Assembly: GCA_965602945.1 (NCBI GenBank)
Contig: CBFDBC010000036.1
Span: 1-21,345 of the forward strand
Direction of reading: 5' to 3'
DNA from: JAUXEH01 sp965602945
GTDB lineage: Bacteria; Acidobacteriota; Aminicenantia; Aminicenantales; Aminicenantaceae
DNA: 21,345 bases
Shown here: piece after piece, positions 13,536-21,345 of the stretch
How positions within the stretch are numbered: position 1 is the stretch's first letter
Layout of the letters: each line of letters begins with the position of its first letter
Notes under the pieces: model-generated
Databases searched by the model: none
Told to the model about the DNA's origin: nothing
Seen by the model: the letters and a program-made list of their open reading frames with translations, nothing else
Made by a program: the position numbers and the translations under genes

Positions 13536-16500
13536 ATGAAGATCACGTCTATCACGGCCAAGAGGCCCGTAACCACCATGATGTTCTATCTGGCCATTAT
13601 CCTGCTCGGTTTTGTCTCCCTGAGAGAGCTCAGCGTCGACCTGCTTCCGGACATCAGCTATCCACGGCTGTCGGTGGTCACACAGTACCAGGGTGTAGCC
13701 CCGGAAGAGATAGAGACCATCATAACGGATGACCTGGAGGCGGCCGTGAGCCGTATCCCCGGGCTGCGGCGCGTGGAATCCGTTTCCAAGGAGGGTGTCT
13801 CATATATGATCCTGGAATTCGCCTGGGGTACGGACATGGACTTCGCCATGCTGCACACACGGGAGGCATTGGATGGGGTTCAGCTCCCCGACCAGGCAGA
13901 GGATCCCACCATCATCCCGTTCGATCCCCAGAGCAAGTCCATCATGGTGCTCTCCATCTCAGGAGACAGATCGCTGTTGGAGCTGAAGGAATTCTCGGAG
14001 GAGCTGGTCAAGCCCCGGTTGGAGCAGATCGAGGGCATAGGTTCCGCCGAGATCGCGGGCGGTGTCGAGCGCGAGATCCATGTCGAGATCAATCCCCGCT
14101 ACCTCACTCTCTACGGCCTGACCATAGACGAGATCTCCAACCGCATCGACGCATTCAACCAGAACCTGCAGGGGGGAACCATCAACAAGGGACGGTTCCG
14201 CTATGCGCTGCGTGTGGTAGGGGAGTTCGAGGAGCTGGACGAGATCGGTGAGATCAGCATCAAAACCACCCAGGAACGCGGCGTCATCCGGCTCAAGGAC
14301 GTGGCCGAGATCAAGGATTCCATCAAAGAGCGCCAGGGCATCACCCGGCTCAACGGGAGGGAGAGTATCGGCCTCCTGGTCCGAAAAGAGGCGGGCGCCA
14401 ACACCGTGAAGGTCACCCAGACCGCGCGTGAGATCCTGGCGGACATCCAGGCCCAAAACCCGGGCATCGAGGTCCTGATCGTGTCCGAGCAGGCCAAGTA
14501 CATAGAAAACGCCATCTCCTCGGTCCGGAATTCCATCCTCCTGGGAGGGATCCTGGCATTCATGGTCCTGTTTGTGTTCCTGCAGGACTTCAAAACCCCG
14601 ATGATCATCGCGGTGGTCATCCCCATATCCATCATCGCCACCTTCAACCTGCTGTTTTACAAGGGAATCACCCTCAACATCATGTCCCTGGGGGGGCTCG
14701 CCCTGGGTGTCGGCATGCTGGTGGACAACTCCATCGTTGTGTCCGAGAGCATCTTCCGGCACAGGTCTTTGGGAAAAAGTCTTTTCGATGCGGCGGTGAT
14801 GGGGACCCGGGAGGTGGGGATGGCAGTGACCGCCTCCACACTGACCACAATCTCGGTGTTCCTGCCTGTCATCTATGTGCACGGAGTGGCGGGCCAGCTG
14901 TTCAAGGATCAGGCACTGACCGTGACCTTCGCCATGCTCTCATCGCTGATCGTCTCTCTGACCCTGCTCCCCATGCTGGCCTCCCGCCAGATCAATGTTC
15001 AGCTGACACCCAAGGCGTCCAAGGCCCCATCCGGCACGGACCCCGCAGGCGGCGATCCGGGGGGCAAACCCAAAAAGAAGAACATCCTGCTTTTCCCCTT
15101 CCGTGGGCTCCGCTGGCTCCTGTACAACATCCCCAAGGGAATCTTTTTCGTGCTGAACCTGATCTTCAGCCTTATCAGCCAGCTGCTTATGCTCCTTTTC
15201 CATTACCTGAGCCTGCCCTTCAAACCGGTCATCAAGGCCGTGTTCAAGGCTTACAACGCCCTTTTTGCCCGGTTCGAGAAAGTGTATCACTCGGTTCTGG
15301 AGTGGAGCCTGGCCCACAAGGGGACCGTGATCTTCTGGTCGTTGGTCTTCCTGGCGGTCACGGCCTACGCTGCGTCACGCATCCCACGGGAACTCATGCC
15401 CAAACCAGAGTCCGTGGCCTTCGAGGTCAACCTCAAGACACCCGTCGACTATTCCATGGAACAGACCTCGGACATCGTCCGTACCCTGGAAGGTTGGTTG
15501 GAGAAACAGGAATCGGTCAAGGCCTCGTTCTCTCAAATCGGCATCGTGAGCGGGATGGAAGCCCTCAACCCGGACATATCGCTCAACTCGGCCCAGCTCT
15601 ATATCGAGGCCCATGCCGAGGAGGATGTGGAGCCGCTGATGGAGGGGCTGAGGCAGCGGATGTACGCTGTGCAGGGGATGACCTTTTCTCTCGTCAAGGA
15701 GCAGTCCACCCTGGCCCAGCTCATGGCGTTCAGCACGGCGGAGATCGGACTCAAGATCAAGGGGGATGACCTCAACCGGCTCAGGATCCTGGCGGAACAG
15801 CTGGTGTCCAAACTGGAGGGCGTTGAGGGTATTACGGACATCTCCACCAACCTGGGGGAGGGGAAGCCGGAATTCCTGGTCAGCATCAACAAGCAGGCCA
15901 TAGAAAAATACGGGATCTTTCCTGCCGCGCTGGGGAATTATCTGACCAACGCCGTGGGAGGCCGCATCGCCTCCGAGTTCAAGGAGCTGGAAAAGAAGTT
16001 CGACATCCTGGTGCGGCTGGATGAGGGTGTCCGGGAAAACATCGATACACTTTTAGACGAGCAGTACTCTCACCAGGGGATGCTCATCCCACTCAGGGAG
16101 CTGGTCAGTTATAAGATCGCCCGGGGGCCCAAGGAGATCCGGAGAGAAAGCCAGCAGCGTGAGGTCCTGGTGACGGCGAACCTGGCCGGGAAAAAGATCA
16201 GCCAGGTCGTGCCCCAGGTCCAGGGAAAGATCGCGGAGCTGGAGCTCCCCCCCGGGTACCGTGTTGTGTTCTCCGGGGAACAGGAGGAAATGCAGCGCTC
16301 CTTCCAGAGCCTGATCTTCGCTTTCGGGCTTGCGGCCCTTCTGGTCTACATGATCATGGCAGCCCAGTTCGAGTCGCTCAAACACCCCTTCCTTATCCTG
16401 TTCACCCTGCCCATGGGCCTGACCGGCGCGATCTGGGCCCTCCTGATCACGGGGCAGACCCTGAACGTGATCTCGGTCATCGGGATGGTGATGCTGGCCG

Positions 16501-16805
16501 GGATCGTGGTCAACGATGCCATCGTCAAGGTCGACTACACCAACCAGCTGCGCAGGGGCGGCATGGGCGTCAGGGAGGCCATCATGCAGGCCAGCCGGGT
16601 CCGGCTGCGCCCCATCCTCATGACGACCGTGACCACGGCGCTGGGCTTGTTCCCCATGTCCCTGGGCCTGGGGAAAGGCTCGGAGCTCCAGCAGCCGCTG
16701 GCCATATCGGTCATCGGGGGGCTGATCCTGGCCACCTTCCTGACCCTCATCCTGATCCCCATGGCTTATGAGATAGCGGAAAAGAAGAAAGGTGCGGAGG
16801 CATGA
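13536..16805 (+). CDS. RND efflux permease, AcrB/HAE1-like, with enlarged central loop
   Basis: This 1089-residue inner-membrane proton-driven pump subunit has the RND layout: TM1 at about 10-30 (ITAKRPVTTMMFYLAIILLG), a first periplasmic porter loop (about 31-330), TM2-6 (330-485), a second half starting near 595, another porter loop and TM8-12. TM4 has GVGMLVDNSIVV, keeping Asp397 (AcrB Asp407) but with Asn398 where AcrB has Asp408. The TM10 motif GIVVNDAI has Asn993 at the AcrB Lys940 position. The segment between TM6 and TM7 (about 485-595) is about 70 residues longer than in AcrB. It is Pro/Gly/Lys-rich, then hydrophobic (GIFFVLNLIFSLISQLLMLL, from 535). The start has GAGGGTAAAG upstream. 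The gene overlaps the next permease gene by ATGA. Substrates are unknown. Confidence 0.93.
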   Translation: MKITSITAKRPVTTMMFYLAIILLGFVSLRELSVDLLPDISYPRLSVVTQYQGVAPEEIETIITDDLEAAVSRIPGLRRVESVSKEGVSYMILEFAWGTDMDFAMLHTREALDGVQLPDQAEDPTIIPFDPQSKSIMVLSISGDRSLLELKEFSEELVKPRLEQIEGIGSAEIAGGVEREIHVEINPRYLTLYGLTIDEISNRIDAFNQNLQGGTINKGRFRYALRVVGEFEELDEIGEISIKTTQERGVIRLKDVAEIKDSIKERQGITRLNGRESIGLLVRKEAGANTVKVTQTAREILADIQAQNPGIEVLIVSEQAKYIENAISSVRNSILLGGILAFMVLFVFLQDFKTPMIIAVVIPISIIATFNLLFYKGITLNIMSLGGLALGVGMLVDNSIVVSESIFRHRSLGKSLFDAAVMGTREVGMAVTASTLTTISVFLPVIYVHGVAGQLFKDQALTVTFAMLSSLIVSLTLLPMLASRQINVQLTPKASKAPSGTDPAGGDPGGKPKKKNILLFPFRGLRWLLYNIPKGIFFVLNLIFSLISQLLMLLFHYLSLPFKPVIKAVFKAYNALFARFEKVYHSVLEWSLAHKGTVIFWSLVFLAVTAYAASRIPRELMPKPESVAFEVNLKTPVDYSMEQTSDIVRTLEGWLEKQESVKASFSQIGIVSGMEALNPDISLNSAQLYIEAHAEEDVEPLMEGLRQRMYAVQGMTFSLVKEQSTLAQLMAFSTAEIGLKIKGDDLNRLRILAEQLVSKLEGVEGITDISTNLGEGKPEFLVSINKQAIEKYGIFPAALGNYLTNAVGGRIASEFKELEKKFDILVRLDEGVRENIDTLLDEQYSHQGMLIPLRELVSYKIARGPKEIRRESQQREVLVTANLAGKKISQVVPQVQGKIAELELPPGYRVVFSGEQEEMQRSFQSLIFAFGLAALLVYMIMAAQFESLKHPFLILFTLPMGLTGAIWALLITGQTLNVISVIGMVMLAGIVVNDAIVKVDYTNQLRRGGMGVREAIMQASRVRLRPILMTTVTTALGLFPMSLGLGKGSELQQPLAISVIGGLILATFLTLILIPMAYEIAEKKKGAEA

Positions 16806-19800
16806 GGATTTTTGTCGAGAGACCCATAGCCACGGCCATGGTGTTCCTGGCCTTCCTGGTCCTGGGTGTCTATTCTTTCTTGAACATCCCGGTGGAGATG
16901 CCCGTCCAGACGGAAGAATTCCCTGAGCTGACCATCACTACCGGTTGGTACGGAATGCCGCCCGAGATCATCCAGGTCGAGCTGACGGCACCCATCGAGG
17001 AGCAGGTGTCCACCGTCAAGGGAGTGCACAAGATCTTTTCAGAGTCCCGGATCGGATTATCCAGGATTACCGTCGAGTTCGTACGCAAGACCAACATGGA
17101 GTTCGCGCGCCTGGCTCTGCGTGAGAAGATGGCGGAGCTGAAGGAGGAGTTACCCTACGGCGTGCGCCCCTCGATCACATCCTATGTCCCGGAGGAATTC
17201 AGCACCCGGCCTTTCCTGCAGTACACAATCTCCGGCGATTACCCCCTCCAGAAGCTTCGGGAGCTGGTAAAAGACAAGCTGGAGATCGGGCTCGGTTCGA
17301 TCAAGGGCGTCTCCGCCGTGGAGGTCTTTGGCGGGTCCGACCCGGAGATTCGGGTGGTCCTGAATGAGGAAAAGCTCCAGAGCCTGGGGATCCATCCCTA
17401 CACCGTCATCAACCGCATCCAGGAACGCGTGCGGATCTTCCCCGCAGGCACGGTCAAGAAAGGAAGCCGGGAGCTGCTCTTCAAGGTCGCAAACCCCATC
17501 CCCAGCCTGAGGGAGATGGGAGAGACCATCATCGCCAGGGTGGGTGTGAATCCCATCAAACTCAGGGATGTGGCCCGGCTCGAGCCGTCTTACAAGGATG
17601 TCCGCGGCCTCCACCGGATCAACGGCCAGCCCACCATCAGCCTAACGGTCCACAAGGAAAAGGGCCTGAGCACACTCGGCGTATCGAGGGCCGTCAAAAA
17701 GCGCCTGGATGGGCTGAGGCTGGAGCTTCCGCAGGATCTGGTCTTCCGTAACTCGGAGGATGAGAGCAAGGAGATCCGGAAATATCTCGACTGGATCTAC
17801 CTCCTCGTGGGGATCATCATCGCGGTGATCTTCGTCCTCCTGTTCATGGTCCTGCGCTCCATCAAGCCTTCCCTTCTGGTCCTGTCCTCCATCGCCTTCT
17901 CCGTGCTGCTCACCTTCAACCTGGTCTATTTGACGGGGACGTCCTTGAACATGCTCACACTCGGCGGACTGGCCCTGGGATTCGGGCTGTTCGTGGATAA
18001 TTCCATCGTAGTGTTCGAGAACGTCCTGCGGGTGCGGGAGAAGGGTGTGCCGCCCATCCAGGCAGCCATCCAGGGCTCACGGGAAGTGTTCCTGCCGGTC
18101 TTCGCCTCTACGCTCACCACCATGAGCGTGTTCTTCTCCATCGCCTACTTCCAGGGACGGCTGCGGCTGGTCTACCTGCCCATGGCCATCGTGATCAGCG
18201 TGGCACTGGCCGCCTCGCTATTGGTGTCCTTCTCCGTCATCCCCGCCCTTACGCCCAAGCTGATGAAGAAGACGCTCAAGAAGCGCAAGGAACGTTACCG
18301 CAAGCTCTATGCCAGGATGCTGAGCTTCCTGATCAAGCATCCCGTCGAGGTGTTCCTGGTCATCGCCCTTATCTTTTTCGGAACCTACAAGTGGTTCCGT
18401 TCGGAAGTCACGCTGGGTGAGTTCTTTTCCTGGTACCAGCAGGAACGTCTGGTCGTCTCTGTGGGGCTGCCGGCGGGCGCCAACGTAGAACGTACAGATG
18501 AGGTGATACGCCAGTTCGAAGACAAGATCCTGGAGTCGAGCTACGAAAAAGAGGTCAGCACGCAGGTCTCGGACGAACGGGCCTTCATAACGATCAAGTT
18601 TCCCCCAGAGATCGAGACGTCCTACCGGCCCTACCTGCTCAAAGAGGAGCTGATCCAGTTGGCCACCAATTTTGCCGGCATCAACATCAGCATCCGGGGC
18701 TTCGATCCCCAGGGATATTATTCCGGGATCGGCGGCGGGACCTACTATGACTCCCGCATCAAGTTTTTAGGATACAACCTGAAGAAGCTCAGGCAGATCG
18801 CGTCCAACCTGGAGCGGACCCTCAAACGTAACCCGCGCATCAAGGACACACGGACCATTTCCAGCCGCTTTGGTTGGTGGTGGGGAGAGGGATCGTTCGA
18901 GTATGTGCTCAAACTCGACAAGGAGGCCATGCGCAAGTATGACATCGATCCGCAGTACCTGTATGCCCAGATCCAGACCATGATCCGGGGGCGTATGACC
19001 TGGCCGATCACGGCCAACATCGGGGGCCGCGAGCTGGAATTCTCCATCAAATCCCCGCAGGCGGAGCGCATGGACCTGAAGGAGCTCCAGAACGTGATGC
19101 TGATGACCCGCAACCGCGAGCTCATGCGCCTGGGCGAGGTGGCCACGCTGTCCGAGCAGCCGGTGGCAGGGTCCATCGACCGCGAGGACCAGCAGTTCCA
19201 GATGACGGTGATGTGGGAATTCCGCGGGCCCTACAAGGCGGGCGAGCGATTCCGTACGGCCGTCTTCGACAGGCTTGAGCTGCCGCCGGGATTCTCGGCC
19301 ACCATGGAGGACGACCGCTTCCTGACCTCGGAGGAGAAAGGGCAGATACGGTTCGCCATCATCTTTTCCCTGATCGTCATATTCATGATCCTGTCCTCCC
19401 TCTATGAGTCCTTCCTGCAGCCTTTCTTCATCCTGCTGGCCGTGCCGCTGGCCCTGATCGGGGTGTTCGTGGCCTTTGTGGTTGCGGACATCTCCTTCGA
19501 CTCCTCGGCTTACATCGGGGTGATACTGCTGGGGGGGATCGTGGTCAACAACTCCATCCTGCTGGTCGACCACATCAACCTGAAACGGCGGGAGGGGATG
19601 CCCATCCTGGAAGCCGTGGTGGAGGGCGCCCGGGAACGGATCCGGCCCATATTCCTGACCACGAGCACCACGGTGCTGGGGATGCTTCCGATCGTCCTGA
19701 TCCAGATCGGGGAGACCAATCAGCACCTCTGGTCGTCCCTGGCGCTGTGCCAGGTGGGCGGGCTGATCACGTCCACGATCTTCATCCTGATCGCCATCCC

Positions 19801-19885
19801 CATCTTCTACTACTACGGTGACAACGTCCGCACATGGAGTGCCAGGAAGGTCGCGGAGCTTCGGACTTCCCGTTCCCACTTCTAA
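16802..19885 (+). CDS. Second RND efflux permease, AcrB/HAE1-like
   Basis: This is a 1027-residue RND permease of normal length, translationally coupled to the preceding one by a 4-base ATGA overlap. TM1 begins after MRIFVERPIATAMVFLAFLV. A porter loop (about 30-330), TM2-6, a short Lys/Arg-rich linker (KKTLKKRKERYRKLYARM, near 490-507), a second porter loop and the last helices follow. TM4 has GFGLFVDNSIVVFENV, with Asp399 followed by Asn400. TM10 has GIVVNNSILLVDHIN, with Asn at the AcrB Lys940 position. Both permeases therefore share the same altered proton-relay pattern. Two adjacent, divergent permeases suggest a heterotrimeric pump as in MdtBC. The adaptor gene at 2543-3790 is the only candidate partner in the window; no outer-membrane factor is seen. 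Confidence 0.93.
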   Translation: MRIFVERPIATAMVFLAFLVLGVYSFLNIPVEMPVQTEEFPELTITTGWYGMPPEIIQVELTAPIEEQVSTVKGVHKIFSESRIGLSRITVEFVRKTNMEFARLALREKMAELKEELPYGVRPSITSYVPEEFSTRPFLQYTISGDYPLQKLRELVKDKLEIGLGSIKGVSAVEVFGGSDPEIRVVLNEEKLQSLGIHPYTVINRIQERVRIFPAGTVKKGSRELLFKVANPIPSLREMGETIIARVGVNPIKLRDVARLEPSYKDVRGLHRINGQPTISLTVHKEKGLSTLGVSRAVKKRLDGLRLELPQDLVFRNSEDESKEIRKYLDWIYLLVGIIIAVIFVLLFMVLRSIKPSLLVLSSIAFSVLLTFNLVYLTGTSLNMLTLGGLALGFGLFVDNSIVVFENVLRVREKGVPPIQAAIQGSREVFLPVFASTLTTMSVFFSIAYFQGRLRLVYLPMAIVISVALAASLLVSFSVIPALTPKLMKKTLKKRKERYRKLYARMLSFLIKHPVEVFLVIALIFFGTYKWFRSEVTLGEFFSWYQQERLVVSVGLPAGANVERTDEVIRQFEDKILESSYEKEVSTQVSDERAFITIKFPPEIETSYRPYLLKEELIQLATNFAGINISIRGFDPQGYYSGIGGGTYYDSRIKFLGYNLKKLRQIASNLERTLKRNPRIKDTRTISSRFGWWWGEGSFEYVLKLDKEAMRKYDIDPQYLYAQIQTMIRGRMTWPITANIGGRELEFSIKSPQAERMDLKELQNVMLMTRNRELMRLGEVATLSEQPVAGSIDREDQQFQMTVMWEFRGPYKAGERFRTAVFDRLELPPGFSATMEDDRFLTSEEKGQIRFAIIFSLIVIFMILSSLYESFLQPFFILLAVPLALIGVFVAFVVADISFDSSAYIGVILLGGIVVNNSILLVDHINLKRREGMPILEAVVEGARERIRPIFLTTSTTVLGMLPIVLIQIGETNQHLWSSLALCQVGGLITSTIFILIAIPIFYYYGDNVRTWSARKVAELRTSRSHF

Positions 19886-19977
19886 CCTGAGTTATTCATA
19901 AGAATTGCCGATCTGAACATTGATCTAAACAGTCAAGACTTGATTTTATTCCGGTATCGGGATATAGGGAAGGGGAG

Positions 19978-21069
19978 ATGGATAATCAAAGTTATCAAAG
20001 CCTGACCCCCAATGAATTGGCGGAGCGGCTCAAAGCGTTTCCGCGCGCCGAGCTGATCCACACGCCCACTCCATTCATCAAGCTGGAGAGGCTGTCCCGG
20101 GAACTCAACGGCCCCGAGATATTCGTCAAGCGCGAGGACATGACCGGGCTGGGATTCGGGGGGAACAAATCGCGCAAGCTGGAATACATCATCCCGGATA
20201 TGCTGGCCAAAAAGGCGGATGTGGTCATCACCTATGCCAGCCTGCAGTCCAACTGGTGCCTGCAGACCGCGGCCGCCGCGCGGAAGTTCGGAATGATCCC
20301 CCTGCTGATCCTGTTCAGGACATACGACCTCCCGAACGAGCTGGACGGCAACCTCCTCCTGGACCACATCCTGGGGGCCCGTATCCGCATCAAGGACGGA
20401 GGCCCGGGCAAGTTCATTGATGAGGCCGCCCTGGAAGAGGCCCTGGACGAGGTGGTTAACGAGGTCAGGGAATGGGGGCATACGCCCTATGTGGCCCCGG
20501 TGGGCGGGTCCATGCCCGGAGGAGACATGGAAAGACCCCTGGGTGCCCTGGCCTATGTGCACGCCTTCCTGGAGATGCACGAACAGGCTGAGCTGCAGGG
20601 AGTGGGACCTGTAGACTATGTCATCCATGCCACAGGATCCGGAGGCACCCAGGCCGGTCTGGCCGTGGGGGCCAGGGCTTTGGGTCAGGGCACCAGGGTC
20701 ATGGGCATCAGCGTCCTCGAGGAAGCCGAGGTGTTTCGCAGGGACGTCCTGTCGATTGCACGGGACACGGAAAAGAACCTTGGCCTGAAGCCGGATCTGG
20801 AGATGGATGACATCATTGTGCTGGACGAGTATATTAAAGAGGGCTACGGGATAGTCGACCGGGACGTGGCCGAAGCCGTGCGGCGCATGGCCGTGCTCGA
20901 GGGCATCTTCCTCGATCCCGTGTACACAGGCAAGGCCTTCGTCGCCCTCCTGGATCTGGTGAACAAGGGACACTTCAAGTCCACGGACCGGGTTGTCTTC
21001 CTGCACACCGGGGGCACACCCGCCCTGTTCCCCAACAAGTCCCGCTTCACCGAACTCCTGTCCTCGTAG
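19978..21069 (+). CDS. PLP-dependent enzyme of the D-cysteine desulfhydrase / ACC deaminase family
   Basis: This 363-residue cytoplasmic fold-type II PLP enzyme carries its Schiff-base lysine as Lys64 in GFGGNKSRKLEY. The Ser-Asn stacking motif appears as LQSNW (91-93), and the phosphate loop is HATGSGGTQAGLAVG. Two residues separate the subfamilies. Here they are Thr317 (DPVYTGKA), where ACC deaminases have Glu, and Thr344 (LHTGGTPALF), where they have Leu. Both fit D-cysteine desulfhydrase, which releases H2S, ammonia and pyruvate, and argue against ACC deaminase. Trp93 replaces the usual His or Gln, so another small D-amino acid is possible. The ATG lies after AGGGAAGGGGAG. The 92-base gap upstream has a weak TTGATC/TTTTAT promoter candidate (19920-19949), so it may be independent of the efflux operon. 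Confidence 0.82.
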   Translation: MDNQSYQSLTPNELAERLKAFPRAELIHTPTPFIKLERLSRELNGPEIFVKREDMTGLGFGGNKSRKLEYIIPDMLAKKADVVITYASLQSNWCLQTAAAARKFGMIPLLILFRTYDLPNELDGNLLLDHILGARIRIKDGGPGKFIDEAALEEALDEVVNEVREWGHTPYVAPVGGSMPGGDMERPLGALAYVHAFLEMHEQAELQGVGPVDYVIHATGSGGTQAGLAVGARALGQGTRVMGISVLEEAEVFRRDVLSIARDTEKNLGLKPDLEMDDIIVLDEYIKEGYGIVDRDVAEAVRRMAVLEGIFLDPVYTGKAFVALLDLVNKGHFKSTDRVVFLHTGGTPALFPNKSRFTELLSS

Positions 21070-21098
21070 CCTCCATCCTTCTTTGGGGCCGGAGCCTG

Positions 21099-21127
21099 AA
21101 AAAAGAAAAGCCCGGCAGAGGCCGGGC
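21099..21127 (-). terminator. Intrinsic terminator of the hflC operon
   Basis: Read on the minus strand, GCCCGGC-CTCT-GCCGGGC forms a perfect 7-bp GC stem with a 4-base loop, followed by TTTTCTTTTTT. It lies about 50 bases downstream of the hflC stop. Read on the plus strand, no T-run follows, so it would not efficiently stop transcripts of the PLP enzyme gene. Confidence 0.88.
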
Positions 21128-21178
21128 CTCTCTCATCCGAATCGGTTCTTCCGAAAATACCTTATAGGCTGCCGGGTC

Positions 21179-21345
21179 TTACTTTTGGGTCGATTTGAGG
21201 TATTTCAGGAACTCCGCGTCTGTGGAAAGCAGCAGCCAGGTTTCCTTGTCCATGATCGTGCGGTAGGTCTCCAGTGTCTTCGTGAACTGGTAGAACTCGG
21301 GATCCAGGTTATAGGCCATGGCGTAGATATTGGTGGCTTCCGCGT
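21179..21345 (-). CDS. hflC: HflC, C-terminal end (rest of gene outside window)
   Basis: Only the last 55 codons are present, ending in TAA at 21181-21179. The translation contains EATNIYAMAYNLDPEFYQF, then KTLETYRTIMDKETWLLLS and ends DAEFLKYLKSTQK. This matches the C-terminal pattern of HflC (Ala-rich helix, DP-FY-F, RSL-Y, S-DS-FF-Y). HflC is a membrane-anchored SPFH/prohibitin-family protein that pairs with HflK to form a cage around the FtsH protease and modulate its activity. hflK would be expected upstream, beyond the right edge. The family call rests on this short but characteristic tail. Confidence 0.8.
   Translation of the reverse strand, partial: AEATNIYAMAYNLDPEFYQFTKTLETYRTIMDKETWLLLSTDAEFLKYLKSTQK

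Noticed and set aside
13959..14882. 307-codon antisense frame in the first RND permease
   Set aside because: Asp/His/Gly-rich shadow of the conserved porter domain; no independent support.
18767..19879. 370-codon antisense frame within the second RND permease
   Set aside because: Asp/His/Gln-rich translation without any fold signal; a typical GC-rich shadow of a conserved permease gene.

Overview
The window looks like a chromosomal segment of a GC-rich, diderm (Gram-negative-type) bacterium. RND efflux parts, two probable lipoproteins, a TonB-type protein and HflC all point to two membranes. The TonB linker style (poly-Pro, then Gly-Gly-Val repeats), the WD40 protein with an N-terminal beta-sandwich and the many 4-base gene overlaps remind me of Acidobacteriota, perhaps the Aminicenantes lineage. 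That placement is an impression from protein style; there is no rRNA or other marker here. I see no tRNA, rRNA, insertion sequence, phage gene or CRISPR array, and base composition looks even apart from a few AT-rich gaps.

Layout. 1-2395 (+): the C-terminal part of an NCS2/AzgA-type purine permease, a poor gap with one doubtful small ORF, then a GT81-like glycosyltransferase resembling glucosyl-3-phosphoglycerate synthase. 2543-3790 (+): an RND periplasmic adaptor. It ends in a perfect hairpin terminator shared with a convergent 4-oxalocrotonate tautomerase-like gene (3812-4000, -). 4121-5691 (-): an ECF sigma factor overlapping by 4 bases a gene for a protein with a zinc-finger anti-sigma head, a TonB-like membrane segment, a Pro/Gly linker and a TonB C-terminal domain. 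5868-7448 (-): a TPR lipoprotein. It is divergent from 7563-13274 (+), a compact run of WD40 protein, ABC ATPase, ABC permease and lipoprotein amidase. 13536-19885 (+): two overlapping RND permeases. 19978-21069 (+): a PLP enzyme closest to D-cysteine desulfhydrase. At the right edge, the last 55 codons of hflC on the minus strand follow their own terminator.

How the parts may work together. The adaptor and the two permeases could form one efflux pump even though about 9.7 kb separates them; no outer-membrane channel gene is present. The ABC pair, amidase and WD40 protein are probably one transcription unit with an envelope role. The most unusual item is the sigma factor paired with an anti-sigma/TonB fusion. 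It keeps both the zinc-binding His/Cys set and the Ser-x3-His motif that TonB uses to couple to ExbB/ExbD, so it could link proton-driven outer-membrane energisation directly to sigma-factor release.
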